Origin: an uncultured Gammaproteobacteria bacterium
GTDB taxonomy: Bacteria > Pseudomonadota > Gammaproteobacteria > Pseudomonadales > Ketobacteraceae
Reading direction: 5' to 3'
NCBI GenBank assembly: GCA_913063495.1
Contig: CAJXXT010000003.1
Coordinates: 1 to 64,000, forward strand
Length of the DNA: 64,000 nucleotides
A program made the position numbers and the translations under genes. Positions 35,513 to 45,200 of this stretch are shown here, in pieces. The notes beneath the pieces were generated by a model. That model was not told where the DNA came from and did not search any database. It worked only from the letters and a program-made list of their open reading frames with translations. The stretch's first letter is position 1, and each line of letters begins with the position of its first letter.

Positions 35513-37732
35513 ATGTTGAGGTTTTCTACACGTATTAACGCCATTCTTGGCCTGTGCACTACGGTCATTCTTTCAGGCTGTGTCGGTGATGGTTGCGGTG
35601 ATCCCACAGAAAGGCCCTGGTGCGACACCTCTTATACATCCAAGGAACGAACCTCTCTGCTACTCAATGAAATGACCTTGGATGAGAAACTTAGCCTGAT
35701 GCAAGGCGATGACATTTTTGGTGCTGCCATTGGCGTTCCTGCCAACGGCACGTCCAAGGGTATTCCCAGGCTTGGCCTCAATACGGTGTATTTTTCTGAC
35801 GGCCCTTTGGGTGTTCGGGAAGGCAACGCCACAGCACACCCCTCGCCTTTAGCCGTTGCCTCTTCTTTTAACCCAGAACTAGCCCGCCAGGTTGGTAAGG
35901 CAATCGGTAACGAAGTAAAAAATAAAGGCAATGATGTAATACATGCACCCACGCTGGATGTGGTTCGTATCTATACCAGTGGTCGGGTATTTGAAACCTT
36001 TGGTGAGGATCCTTATCTGGTCTCACAAATGGGTTTACAGTGGATGTATGGTATTGAAAGTGAAGGTATCATTGCCAATGCAAAACACTATGGGGTTTAC
36101 ACTCAGGAAGGTCTGATTGGTATACCCAATATCCCCTTGTTCCCCGGTGCCCTGGGAGCACGCTTTTTATATAATGCTGTTATTGATGAACGCACCATGC
36201 GTGAAGTCTATCTATCGCCGTTCGAAGTCTTAGTAAAACAAGGCGGGTTAGATAGCATTATGTGTTCTTACAATTATGTAAACTATGAGTCTGCCTGTGG
36301 TAGCCAGCGTTTATTAACCGAGATTTTACGTGATGAATGGGGGTTTGACGGTTTTGTGTTAACCGATTATCTATTCGCCCAAAAAGACACCGTGGATGCA
36401 ATACATGCGGGCAATGATCTAGAAATGCCTATCGGTATTCACTATACGCGCTCGAAAATAGCAAAGGCCATCGCTAACAATGAAGTGACGGAACAAGACA
36501 TCGATCAACGGGTTGGCAATGTGCTTCATACCTTATTTGATCATGGTGTTATCGATCGCCCTAATTATACCTCCAATGACGACGCCATTGATAAAGAAGC
36601 TCACGCCCTAGTTGCCCAACAAACAGCAGAACAAGGCACCGTATTATTAAAAAACGATAACCTGCTACCGATCGATTTAGGAAAGGTTAATAGTATTGCG
36701 ATCATTGGTGATGCGTCTGATAGTTTTATCAATGGCGGTGGATCTTCTGCGGTATTCCCCTTTAGGTTAATCACACCGAGAGAGGCCATCACTGAACGTG
36801 CCATTGCCGCAGGAGTTACGGTTAACTACCATGATGGCAACGACCTAACGGCTGCCGCTGACGTAGCGTCTAACAGTGATGTGGCCCTAGTGTTTGTCGC
36901 AACAAGTTCCGGCGAAGGTCAGGATCGTACCTGTCTTTCTCTAACCTGTTTTGAGGAGAAATTAGCGGGCCAGGATCCAGACGGCTTGATCAACGCCGTG
37001 GCACAAGCCAATAGCAATACGGCGGTGATATTAGAAACCGGATCGGCGTCATTAACCCCGTGGCGAGATGATATTGCTGCCTTGTTACAAGCATGGTTTC
37101 CAGGGCAGTTTGGTGGGCCAGCCATTGCGGGTATTTTGTTTGGTGACATAAACCCCAGTGGAAAGCTGCCTCTATCGTTCCCAGAAAGTGCCAATGACAC
37201 GCTCTACGCGAATAATTTCTCCCGCTACCCAGGCATGCTTCACCGCGGCCCTAAAGGTTCTCTATTTAATGTGGAGTATGATGAAGGGGTAATGGTGGGT
37301 TATCGCTGGTTTGATGATCAAAATAAGGCTGTTGCCTACCCTTTTGGATTTGGCCTTAGTTATACCAACTTCAGTTATAGCAACCTACAAGTAAGCGGCA
37401 CATTACCTAACCTAACGGTGACCGCTACCCTAACCAACGCTGGGGACAGGACAGGCTCTGAATCAGCCCAACTCTATGTTGGCCTACCGGATATATCCCT
37501 GGACAATCGTCAGCCACCCCGTCAGTTAAAAGGCTTTGAACGGGTCACCTTAAACCCTGGTGAATCCACCAAGGTTGAGTTTTCTCTAGATGCCCGAAGC
37601 CTTTCTTATTGGAACGAAGCGAATGAAGGTTGGGAGATGGCAAATGGTTGCTATCAAGTTTATATCGGCTCTCATTCGCGGGATTTAGCGCTGAATACTG
37701 CATTACCCTTTGAAGGTGCTCAGTGCGAGTAA
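35513..37732 (+). CDS. Glycoside hydrolase family 3 beta-glucosidase-like lipoprotein
   Basis: 739 residues. Lipoprotein signal ending VILSGC. GH3 N-domain with FSDGPLGVRE, NAKHY and nucleophile region GFDGFVLTDYLFAQKD (Asp), a C-domain (FPGQFGGPAIAGILFGDINPSGKLPLSFP) and a C-terminal fibronectin III-like domain (SAQLYVGLPD, RQLKGFERV). Such enzymes release glucose or xylose from beta-linked oligosaccharides, here at the cell envelope. Start ATG follows GGGGGATAG. Immediately after the stop, foreign fragments begin. Confidence 0.9.
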   Translation: MLRFSTRINAILGLCTTVILSGCVGDGCGDPTERPWCDTSYTSKERTSLLLNEMTLDEKLSLMQGDDIFGAAIGVPANGTSKGIPRLGLNTVYFSDGPLGVREGNATAHPSPLAVASSFNPELARQVGKAIGNEVKNKGNDVIHAPTLDVVRIYTSGRVFETFGEDPYLVSQMGLQWMYGIESEGIIANAKHYGVYTQEGLIGIPNIPLFPGALGARFLYNAVIDERTMREVYLSPFEVLVKQGGLDSIMCSYNYVNYESACGSQRLLTEILRDEWGFDGFVLTDYLFAQKDTVDAIHAGNDLEMPIGIHYTRSKIAKAIANNEVTEQDIDQRVGNVLHTLFDHGVIDRPNYTSNDDAIDKEAHALVAQQTAEQGTVLLKNDNLLPIDLGKVNSIAIIGDASDSFINGGGSSAVFPFRLITPREAITERAIAAGVTVNYHDGNDLTAAADVASNSDVALVFVATSSGEGQDRTCLSLTCFEEKLAGQDPDGLINAVAQANSNTAVILETGSASLTPWRDDIAALLQAWFPGQFGGPAIAGILFGDINPSGKLPLSFPESANDTLYANNFSRYPGMLHRGPKGSLFNVEYDEGVMVGYRWFDDQNKAVAYPFGFGLSYTNFSYSNLQVSGTLPNLTVTATLTNAGDRTGSESAQLYVGLPDISLDNRQPPRQLKGFERVTLNPGESTKVEFSLDARSLSYWNEANEGWEMANGCYQVYIGSHSRDLALNTALPFEGAQCE

Positions 37733-37931
37733 TCCACACTGGCAAAACCCGCAGATAACATTAACCCCATGTCTATCAAAGTACGATAGTGGGTTCAGCT
37801 CAATTCGCTACGCACTGCGTGGCGAATTGGAAACAATCGATAAAACTGGAGCATATTATTTAAGTGACTAACACCAAAGCCTTTCCCCAAGCCATCATTG
37901 AGTAAGCCTATTTTCGAATAACTGCTGCAAT
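37731..37931. repeat. Mosaic of two relics after the GH3 gene
   Basis: 37731-37769 copies part of the 285-bp lipoprotein repeat (compare 30890-30928: TCCACACTGGC, CCCGCAGATA, CATTAACCCC). 37903-37931 copies the 3' end of the DUF1835 gene (30347-30375; TTGAATAACTGCTGCAATT region, 2 mismatches in 29). The bases between have no gene. The two sources are themselves neighbours. Confidence 0.75.
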
Positions 37932-37947
37932 TTCTCTGCGCTATCGT

Positions 37948-38922
37948 TTACAAGCTCGGATTAATCACTATTTTTCCTTTTGAGGTTCTATCAAACAAAG
38001 CACCAAATGCCTCTCCGCCCTGCTCTAACCCGTAGACCTTATCAGGCTGGGTTTTTAACTTTCCCGCTAATGACCACTGTATAACTTGCTCGATGATAGG
38101 TGCCACGATTTCAGGGTTAGCCATTGATTCAGCCCCCCAATTGACGCCAATGATTAAACAACGTTTTAACAGGGGTAAATTAAGAGGAATAGAAGCAATA
38201 CCTGCAACAAAGCCTACAACGAGATAACGACCACCGGGAGCTAGACAACGCAGCGCTGGTTCTGCCCACTTTCCTCCAATAGGGTCATAAACCGCATCAA
38301 CACCCTGGGGAAATAACGCCTTAACCTGCTTACGCCAATCTTCAGCAGTATAATCAATCACATGATCAGCACCGGCTTCTATACATCGCTGTCTTTTCTC
38401 TTCCGTTGAAGCACAAGCGATAACCTTAGCACCCAGAGCTTTCGATATTTCGATGGCCGTCACCCCTGTTGTACCAGAAGCGCCGAGCACAAGAACACTT
38501 TCGCCTTCCTTAACATCCCCTAGCTGCTTTAATCCAAGCACACCAGTTGCATAAGACATGAAAAAATTTGCCGCATCCTGCAAATTAATTTCAGGGGGTA
38601 AAAGGACAACAGAATTACTGGCAAGCAGCGCTTTTTCCGCCAAACCGCCCAGAAATGCGAAAGCTGCTACCTTATCTCCCTCCTTGAGATTAGTCACCTT
38701 ATCTCCCACCGACTCAACCGTACCTGCAATAGAGCTTCCAGGTACAAAGGGTAACGGGGGTTTAATTTGATATTCCCCCTTGATGAGCAATCCATCAAAA
38801 TATCCGATCCCTACACCTTCTACCCGGACTTTTATTTCTAATGATGAGGGGTCTCTCTCTGGAACCTCAGCGACTTTTAGAGCAGACGGATCTCCAAATT
38901 TTGTGACTTGTAATACGCGCAT
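37948..38922 (-). CDS. NADPH:quinone oxidoreductase-like MDR protein
   Basis: About 324 residues of the zinc-free medium-chain dehydrogenase/reductase family: the nucleotide-binding VLVLGASGTTGVTAIEISKALGAKVIA (G-x-x-G-x-x-G), GYFDGLLIKGEY at the start, and AVYDPIGG in the middle. It reduces quinones or enones with NADPH in the cytoplasm. Start at 38922, where GAGGA stands seven bases upstream; the first ATG overlaps that site. Confidence 0.88.
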   Translation of the reverse strand: MRVLQVTKFGDPSALKVAEVPERDPSSLEIKVRVEGVGIGYFDGLLIKGEYQIKPPLPFVPGSSIAGTVESVGDKVTNLKEGDKVAAFAFLGGLAEKALLASNSVVLLPPEINLQDAANFFMSYATGVLGLKQLGDVKEGESVLVLGASGTTGVTAIEISKALGAKVIACASTEEKRQRCIEAGADHVIDYTAEDWRKQVKALFPQGVDAVYDPIGGKWAEPALRCLAPGGRYLVVGFVAGIASIPLNLPLLKRCLIIGVNWGAESMANPEIVAPIIEQVIQWSLAGKLKTQPDKVYGLEQGGEAFGALFDRTSKGKIVINPSL

Positions 38923-39018
38923 AATATTCCTCATTTCTTATTTTTCAATGTCCTATCGATAGTAACTACCTTTAGCGTCGTATTTCAATCAAAAGCACAA
39001 AGACATATAAGCAAACTG

Positions 39019-39252
39019 TCACATAGAGTCAAAAGTCAACATTTTATTTGTAGTAGAGGCTTTAACCCAACCACTACCTGCCGCCAACTTTATTCTGTAC
39101 CAACCCTTTCGTTGTTCCAAAATAATCGGCCCCTTCTCCTCATACCCATACTCTAAACTTGGTAGCGTTCCTTTCCATAAATCATTGCGGCTAAAACCGC
39201 TAATAGGGTTAAATCCATTCACAAACTCTCCAGTTTTCTGCTGAAGTAACAT
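39019..39252 (-). pseudogene. SH3-like domain remnant, chimeric with a lysE leader fragment
   Basis: The frame carries a bacterial SH3-like C-terminus (GWYRIKLAAGSGWVKAS), but its first part (VNGFNPI region) is encoded by 39202-39237, a copy of 18397-18432, the 5' end and leader of the second lysE gene, read in another frame. No signal or normal N-terminus exists. It is therefore the end of a lost gene joined to unrelated DNA. Confidence 0.6.
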
Positions 39253-39296
39253 TCAAACCTGCACGCCTTAGTAATACCTGATTTCACTAACGGCCA

Positions 39297-39716
39297 TTAA
39301 CATTCGTTCAGCAAGAACTCACTAATTTCTTGGCGCATTTCAAGGTCATCTGTTTTTATAGCGTGGTCATTTGCTTCGACTGCATTTGAACGAGCAATAT
39401 CCGTTAATCCCAGGGAACAATATCTCTCGGCCAAGGCTAGCTTTATCGAAGCCATATATTCATACGCGCCCAAATCACTCGAATATTTAAAAGCCTTTTC
39501 ATATATTAAAACGGAAGCAGCATCATCCTTTGTGAAATCGCCCAATGTTTCCCATTGAAACGGATGATTTTTATCACTGCTCTCATTGGATACGCATAAA
39601 TCTTCAAGCTCATGGTAAATCGCCCAATACGCTTTGGTGTCACCTGACGCTGATGCATTCACCAAATTACAGGCTAGATCTTGTGCTTTTTCGTATATTG
39701 TAGAATTTATATTCAT
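39297..39716 (-). CDS. Hypothetical helical (TPR-like) protein
   Basis: 139 residues, all alpha by composition, with repeats of the TPR type (IYEKAFKYSSDLGAYEYMASIKLALAERYCSLGL). No signal peptide. Third gene of a minus-strand run after the CinA-like gene (35 bp gap). Function unknown. Confidence 0.6.
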   Translation of the reverse strand: MNINSTIYEKAQDLACNLVNASASGDTKAYWAIYHELEDLCVSNESSDKNHPFQWETLGDFTKDDAASVLIYEKAFKYSSDLGAYEYMASIKLALAERYCSLGLTDIARSNAVEANDHAIKTDDLEMRQEISEFLLNEC

Positions 39717-39751
39717 AAATTTTGATTGGATAGCTCAAGTCCCAAACCCCG

Positions 39752-40330
39752 TTAGAGCTCACCATGCTCCTCTATAATCACTTTGTTCAGTATCTCAAGT
39801 GATCGTTCCAAAAAATTATACATATTACACTCTCGATTGGTAACACCAGTATGCAATACTTCCTCATAAGTCTTGTCCCTTCCAGCAATACCAATCGCAG
39901 TAAATCCGCTAGTAACTCCTGGAATATAAAACTCTGGCCCACTGGTACCTGACTCACAAAGGCAATAGTCACAATCGTGCAATTCTCTCAAATACTCTGA
40001 TACCGTTTTAACAAAGGTTTCTTTGGAAGAAATATAGTTCTCTTTGTTTTTATAATTAGACGTCACATCCATTACGTTACTTCTTTCGATAACACTTGGC
40101 GGTAAGAATTGCTGGATCCCTTCCTTGGAATATAAAATGCAGCTACTGATAAAAAATCGTGAAGCCCCGGGTTGCGCTACAAGGCTCGCAGAGATCAGCC
40201 CGCCCGTTGTCGATTCTGCCACACAGACCTTTAACTTCTTTGACTTCAAAAGTTTTCCGGTGGTTGCCCCATAGTTCGAAACAGGGCTCAACTCACTCGA
40301 TACAGTACTATTCAAGGTTTTAGACTCCAA
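39752..40330 (-). CDS. CinA C-terminal-type (nicotinamide-nucleotide amidase-like) protein
   Basis: 192 residues. The family motif VCVAESTTGGLISASLV and the CESGTSGPE motif are the CinA C-domain signatures, which in true members deamidate NMN. It has an insertion of about 25 residues around NYKNKENYISSKETF. It lacks the N-terminal CinA domain, like PncC. It lies 70 bp after the gene at 40401 on the same strand. Activity inferred from family only. Confidence 0.8.
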   Translation of the reverse strand: MESKTLNSTVSSELSPVSNYGATTGKLLKSKKLKVCVAESTTGGLISASLVAQPGASRFFISSCILYSKEGIQQFLPPSVIERSNVMDVTSNYKNKENYISSKETFVKTVSEYLRELHDCDYCLCESGTSGPEFYIPGVTSGFTAIGIAGRDKTYEEVLHTGVTNRECNMYNFLERSLEILNKVIIEEHGEL

Positions 40331-40400
40331 TATTTAGTGCAGAGGAAAATCAGGATAAATGAGCGCAGCCATGGAGGTGCACCCTCTCATGGCTTTTACT

Positions 40401-41651
40401 TTAAACCTTTGTACTAATACAGCGCAACCTTCTAGTATCGTCATATGGCCCATTGAAACAAATTTCGGTTTCACTAGCCTCATATGATTTTGAGTTCGGA
40501 TAATAGGGGTTTTCAAGTGGAGTTTTCTTATCACTTAGAACGTACCTTACGAGAGATATCTTACAATTCAGATCATAAAGCCTCGCGACATATTCATGAT
40601 AGTTTGGAAAAGCTATAGAGTTTAATACGCTACCTACATAATTAAGATAATTGATTTCTTTTTTCATTTCTTCAGCATCGGGTAATTTAAGAGTAGGAAA
40701 AACATCCTGGGATAAAGTAGCCATGTAGATCAATCGTTCATATAAAAAAATAGATTCATTTATAGTCATATTTGGCTTAAATACGGCTCGAACAAACCAA
40801 GATGGCATATTACCGCCAATCTCAAAAATTTCCGGATTGCCGTCCAGGCTCGTGTATAAGTCATTCATCATGCCAAATTCCCTTATCATTGGCTCAGCAA
40901 TACTTAGTTCATCCAATGTTAAATAGGATATGTTCAATTTTTGATACGACTCGTATTTATTACCAATATAAGCAATCACATCAAGGTTGTTTGCTATTAG
41001 ATTAACAAACACCATCTTATGTATCAGGTTGTCAGCAACCGCTAGTTGCTTTCGTAATTTATTAACATCGCCACTCAATGACGCCATTGCATCACGGGGA
41101 GAACCACGCTCCGCAAGAAATAAGCTTTCTAATAGAGCAAGCTTATTTCCATACCCTATATATTTATAGCTTGGGATTACTTCTATTGCAGACGGCCTAG
41201 ATAAGGTTGTAAATTCCGAAAATGAAATGAATTTTCGGTATCTAGCCAATATCACGGAGTGGTCATTGAGTTCAGATTCCCATTTACTGCTATTCTTTAT
41301 AATTATACCAAGACAATCACTCTCCCATAATTTGCAGTAGATTTCGTTATCTTCATGAGGCTTTGGAAGCATTTTATCATTTGGATAATCATCAAAAACA
41401 ATTTCATCATCATATGGCTCCGTGACCTCTTCAGCTTTTTTGTAAGCAGAAAACCTGTTCTCCCCCACCTCCATTACATCTTCATTCTCAGCGGCCATAA
41501 TTCCATTAAGATAGATAAAGGCTTCGCTTTTACTAGCCCGATCATTCTCCAGCTTTGTAGTCCACTCTTTGGCAGTAGAAGACTTATCCTCATCTATCTG
41601 TAGAAAACCCAATGTAATTACAATAACCAGTATTATCAGTATGTATTTCAT
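40401..41651 (-). CDS. Hypothetical protein with N-terminal membrane anchor
   Basis: 416 residues. Residues 1-19 (MKYILIILVIVITLGFL) are a membrane anchor or signal. The remainder is probably helical and extracytoplasmic, with no recognised domain. Two Cys pairs lie near the start and end. It is the first gene of a three-gene minus-strand run with the CinA-like and TPR-like genes. Confidence 0.6.
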   Translation of the reverse strand: MKYILIILVIVITLGFLQIDEDKSSTAKEWTTKLENDRASKSEAFIYLNGIMAAENEDVMEVGENRFSAYKKAEEVTEPYDDEIVFDDYPNDKMLPKPHEDNEIYCKLWESDCLGIIIKNSSKWESELNDHSVILARYRKFISFSEFTTLSRPSAIEVIPSYKYIGYGNKLALLESLFLAERGSPRDAMASLSGDVNKLRKQLAVADNLIHKMVFVNLIANNLDVIAYIGNKYESYQKLNISYLTLDELSIAEPMIREFGMMNDLYTSLDGNPEIFEIGGNMPSWFVRAVFKPNMTINESIFLYERLIYMATLSQDVFPTLKLPDAEEMKKEINYLNYVGSVLNSIAFPNYHEYVARLYDLNCKISLVRYVLSDKKTPLENPYYPNSKSYEASETEICFNGPYDDTRRLRCISTKV

Positions 41652-41659
41652 ATAATGCT

Positions 41660-41791
41660 CTAGTTGTTAGAATAGCCATCGAAGACTGACTGAATTGGCA
41701 GCCATTCACTATCCTTCTCAGGGTCAGAACAACTTTCAATAACATCTAAACGTTTCATTAACTCATCCAAGCATTCTTGCCTTTTCTCGCT
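41660..41791 (-). pseudogene. Remnant reading frame after the lysE pseudogene
   Basis: In frame after the stop of the lysE relic, 43 codons stay open (QECLDELMKRLDVIESCSD ... LPIQSVFDGYSNN then stop) with no proper start codon. Composition is protein-like but no family is recognised. It looks like the tail of a lost gene. Confidence 0.3.
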
Positions 41792-41998
41792 CTACAAACA
41801 ATAAGATAACGGAAATACTTCCGAGTTTGCACGAAGAATATAAACAATTAAACCAGTGTAAAGGATTAGAGTAACAATGACTCTCGATTTTCGGCCATAC
41901 AAAGCGGATTGAGTAAGCTCTAATATATTATCTGGGTAAGGAGCGATGCTTATCAAGCTTGATTCGACCATGAATGTGAACATTGATCCTATAGCCAA
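41792..41998 (-). pseudogene. lysE pseudogene (N-terminal part)
   Basis: Translates to a close copy of the first 50 residues of the LysE exporter at 13858-14487: FTFMVESSLISIAPYPDN, LTQSALYGRKSRVIVTL, YTGLIV. The essential PGPD has become PYPD, the frame breaks after TGLIVYI, and five of six membrane helices are missing. 42000-42235 shows no further gene. Confidence 0.85.
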
Positions 41999-42235
41999 TT
42001 TCTATTCGCCTAAGACCATCATAAAGGGCCAACTACTTGTTGCGAGTCAAGCGCGTGAAACTAACGTTTTTTGATAGCCTTTTTATAATTTTTTACTATC
42101 AATATTACATTTCTCACTAACGGGTAATCACAGCTTTTATATGGCTTTTGCAGATATCAATAGGTCTGCGTATTCGAAAAATAAACCCTTAACCTATCAA
42201 ATACACCCCTCCCTTAAACCTATTTCAACGTCAGA

Positions 42236-42257
42236 CTCATCTCATCTCATCTCATCT
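42236..42257. repeat. Pentanucleotide microsatellite (CTCAT)4
   Basis: Four tandem CTCAT units plus CT overlap the last codons and stop of the large helicase gene on the minus strand (GATGAGATGAGATGA). Confidence 0.9.
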
Positions 42258-45200
42258 ACCCACAATTGAAACTGCCCCAATGTCTTCTCATGACGCCGCT
42301 TTAATTTAAAAGCACTGCAAATGTAACTAACAGGATCGTTGGGTGATTTCTGTAGCGCCAATCGAGCCAACCCTTTAGCTTCTGGATAAGGAATATCACC
42401 CCAATCACGCTCATCACCCCACGGAGCAAGCCCTCTCCATGGCATCTCCTCTACAATATCTTCAGGACACGACCAAACTACTGGCTTATGAATGCCATCC
42501 CGCGTTAAACCTGCCCACGGCTGTACTAAATCTATAATGTATTGAAGTTGCTTTTTACTTGTCCGAGATAATCCGTGAAGGTTAGCAATATCTAAAGCCA
42601 ACTCATGCAGCGTGATACCATTTTTTTCTGCAAGAATACTCTTAGCGATATCAATAAGTGTTGATTTGTAGTCCGCGTCAAAATAACGAGAATTATCATA
42701 CTCAGAAGAAATTTCATTTGTAGAAGCTTTCTCAGTTTCGACATCAACGGAATTACTAATAGGACTGCTAGTTTCATCAACATCGTCTAAAGCCAGTGAT
42801 TCTGAAGAGACAACCTCTTCGTGTTGTTCCAATTCGGCCTTACTTCTGTCTTCTTCTAGAATCTCATTCAAACGACGATCAATCTTTGCTAGTGCTTCTT
42901 CAGGGTCCTGAAAATAGTCAGTTGACCATAGGCGGACTAACCGCCACCCGAGATTTTCTAAAATCAAATGACGAACACGATCACGGTCTCTTGCTGACGG
43001 AGAGCTATGATAGGTAGCACCATCGCACTCTACACCAGCCAAGTAGACACCGGGATGGTCTGGGTGAATCACTCCAAGATCAACCCTGAACTTACTAACA
43101 CCGATTTGAGTCTGAACTTTCCACCCCTTATCTCGCAAGGCCCAAGCGACTGCTTGCTCAAAATCACTATCGAATTGATCTACACCATATGCGGCCGTCG
43201 ATTGTTCAGCCAAAGCAATAGGGCCTTTTTCTGCGAACTCCAAATAATGCTTAAGGTGCTCTACTGCTAATGCTGATGTTCGACTCAAATCAATCATCGA
43301 TGAATTAAAACTCGAAAACACCATCACTTCGCTCGTTGCCCTGGTTATAGCAACGTTTAATCTTCGTTCGCCACCAGTCTTATTTAGCGGACCGAAGTTC
43401 ATACTCATGGTTCGACCACCTGCCTCTGTCGGTCCATAGCCTAAACTTAAAATGATGATGTCTCTCTCATCACCTTGCACAGACTCTAGGTTTTTTACAA
43501 AAACACCATCATATGTATCAGTGGACTTAAAATAGAGTTCTATTTGAGGGTTCTTTCGGCGGGCGTCATCTAACAAATCTTCGACTGTTCGCTGCTGCTC
43601 TGTATTTAGCGTAACAACCCCAATACTTTGATGGCAACGCGCAGGATCAGTAAGGCGCTTAACGATCTCTTTAGCCACGGCGACCGCCTCGATCGGGTTA
43701 TTACGCCCCTTACCCTTCGAATACACTCCATCGACTTGGTGTAGGGTAACCGCAGATACTTTAGTATCTGAAGATGGATATGTAACCAAAGAATTTTCGT
43801 AATATTTACTATTAGAAAATGCGATCAAGGTTTCATGCCTACTTCGATAATGCCCTTTCAACCTAAGATGCGGCAAACGCGCAGCCAGTGCCTGATCTAA
43901 AATAGATTCTAGATCTTCTTCATCAGGGTCATCAACATTTACAGCTCCGCTAAAGAAACTGGTCGGTGGCATCTGTTTAGGGTCGCCGACAACAATAACG
44001 TTCTTGCCTCTGGCGATTGCCCCCACCGAATCCCAGGTAGTCATCTGAGAAGCCTCATCAAAGACCACTAAATCAAATCCACTAAAATCCGAAGGAAGAA
44101 ATTGTGCAACAGAAAGAGGCGACATCATCATACAAGGGCACAGATCCAATAAACGATTCCCCATTTCATTAAATAGAGATCGCACGGGTTTGTGGCGAGT
44201 CTTCTTCTGAAGCTCTCTGGCCAATACACCAAACTCTTTGGGACTATCTTTTGCAAAAGGGTCTGGAACTGTTTGTGCGGCAATCGCTGCCACATAATCA
44301 CTGGTAGTATTCGATACTTCAGCATCAAGTTCTCTGAACTCATGGATCAACTGCTCATGACTTGAAGCCTTAAACTGACGCAGTTCATCGCTCTCATCAA
44401 TTAATTGCGGAGCAATCCAGCGGCAAAATGCTGTTAATGCCTGATCCTCTGCGTCATCAGGTAATATGGTTCGAGCTTCAAGCCCTTCTGTTAACATTTT
44501 GAGCTGATATTCCTCCGCAGCCCCCTTAGCTGCCAACCACTCACTCCAGGCTTTAAATTTAGAAGCGCTAGCTATTAATTCATCGATGGCGGGGTTAACA
44601 GTTTCGAGGGGTGAATTTTCATTAAACTCCAACTCCAGCTTCCTGGCTTCATCTGCTACTGAAATATAAGCACTCCAACACTGCTTAAATTCATTTTTAT
44701 GACCCACAACTTTGGAATTATCGAGAAAGTCGCGCCCATCAATAAGCTTCGATTTCACCGCAGTAAGAACTACAGAGGGATCATCAGACAAACCTATTAT
44801 GTCTGACAGCGACTTATGAGCAGCCTTTCCTCTAATGGCTGCAGCACTTAGGCTTTCAGCACTTGTATCCCATCCTTGCCATATCTTATCCTCTTCAAAT
44901 GGTGCGGCTAACGGCATGATAACTTCTTGTAGACGGAACCCCCTTGCTATATCTAATAACACAGCCAAGTCTTTAAACTTGTCATATCCGAGTTTTTTAG
45001 CGACGCTATTAATCTTAAATTTTGCAAAGAAGCGCTTAAACCAACTGTCTTTTACTCTTCTATAGGTATCTACCCATTCCGCAACCGGACTGTTGGCCAG
45101 AATTTCCGGAGAGATCTTATGTCCAACGGTGTTAAGCGTTTGGTCAAATTCCTTCTTGGTTTCACTCAATTTTTCGAGGCTACCCAATAAATCTCGAACA

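Noticed and set aside
42236-42257. (CTCAT)4 as a phase-variation switch of hhe
   Set aside because: The stop codon forms inside the repeat and stays in frame as long as three units remain, so gain or loss of one unit does not change the protein. Loss of two would only alter a few terminal residues.
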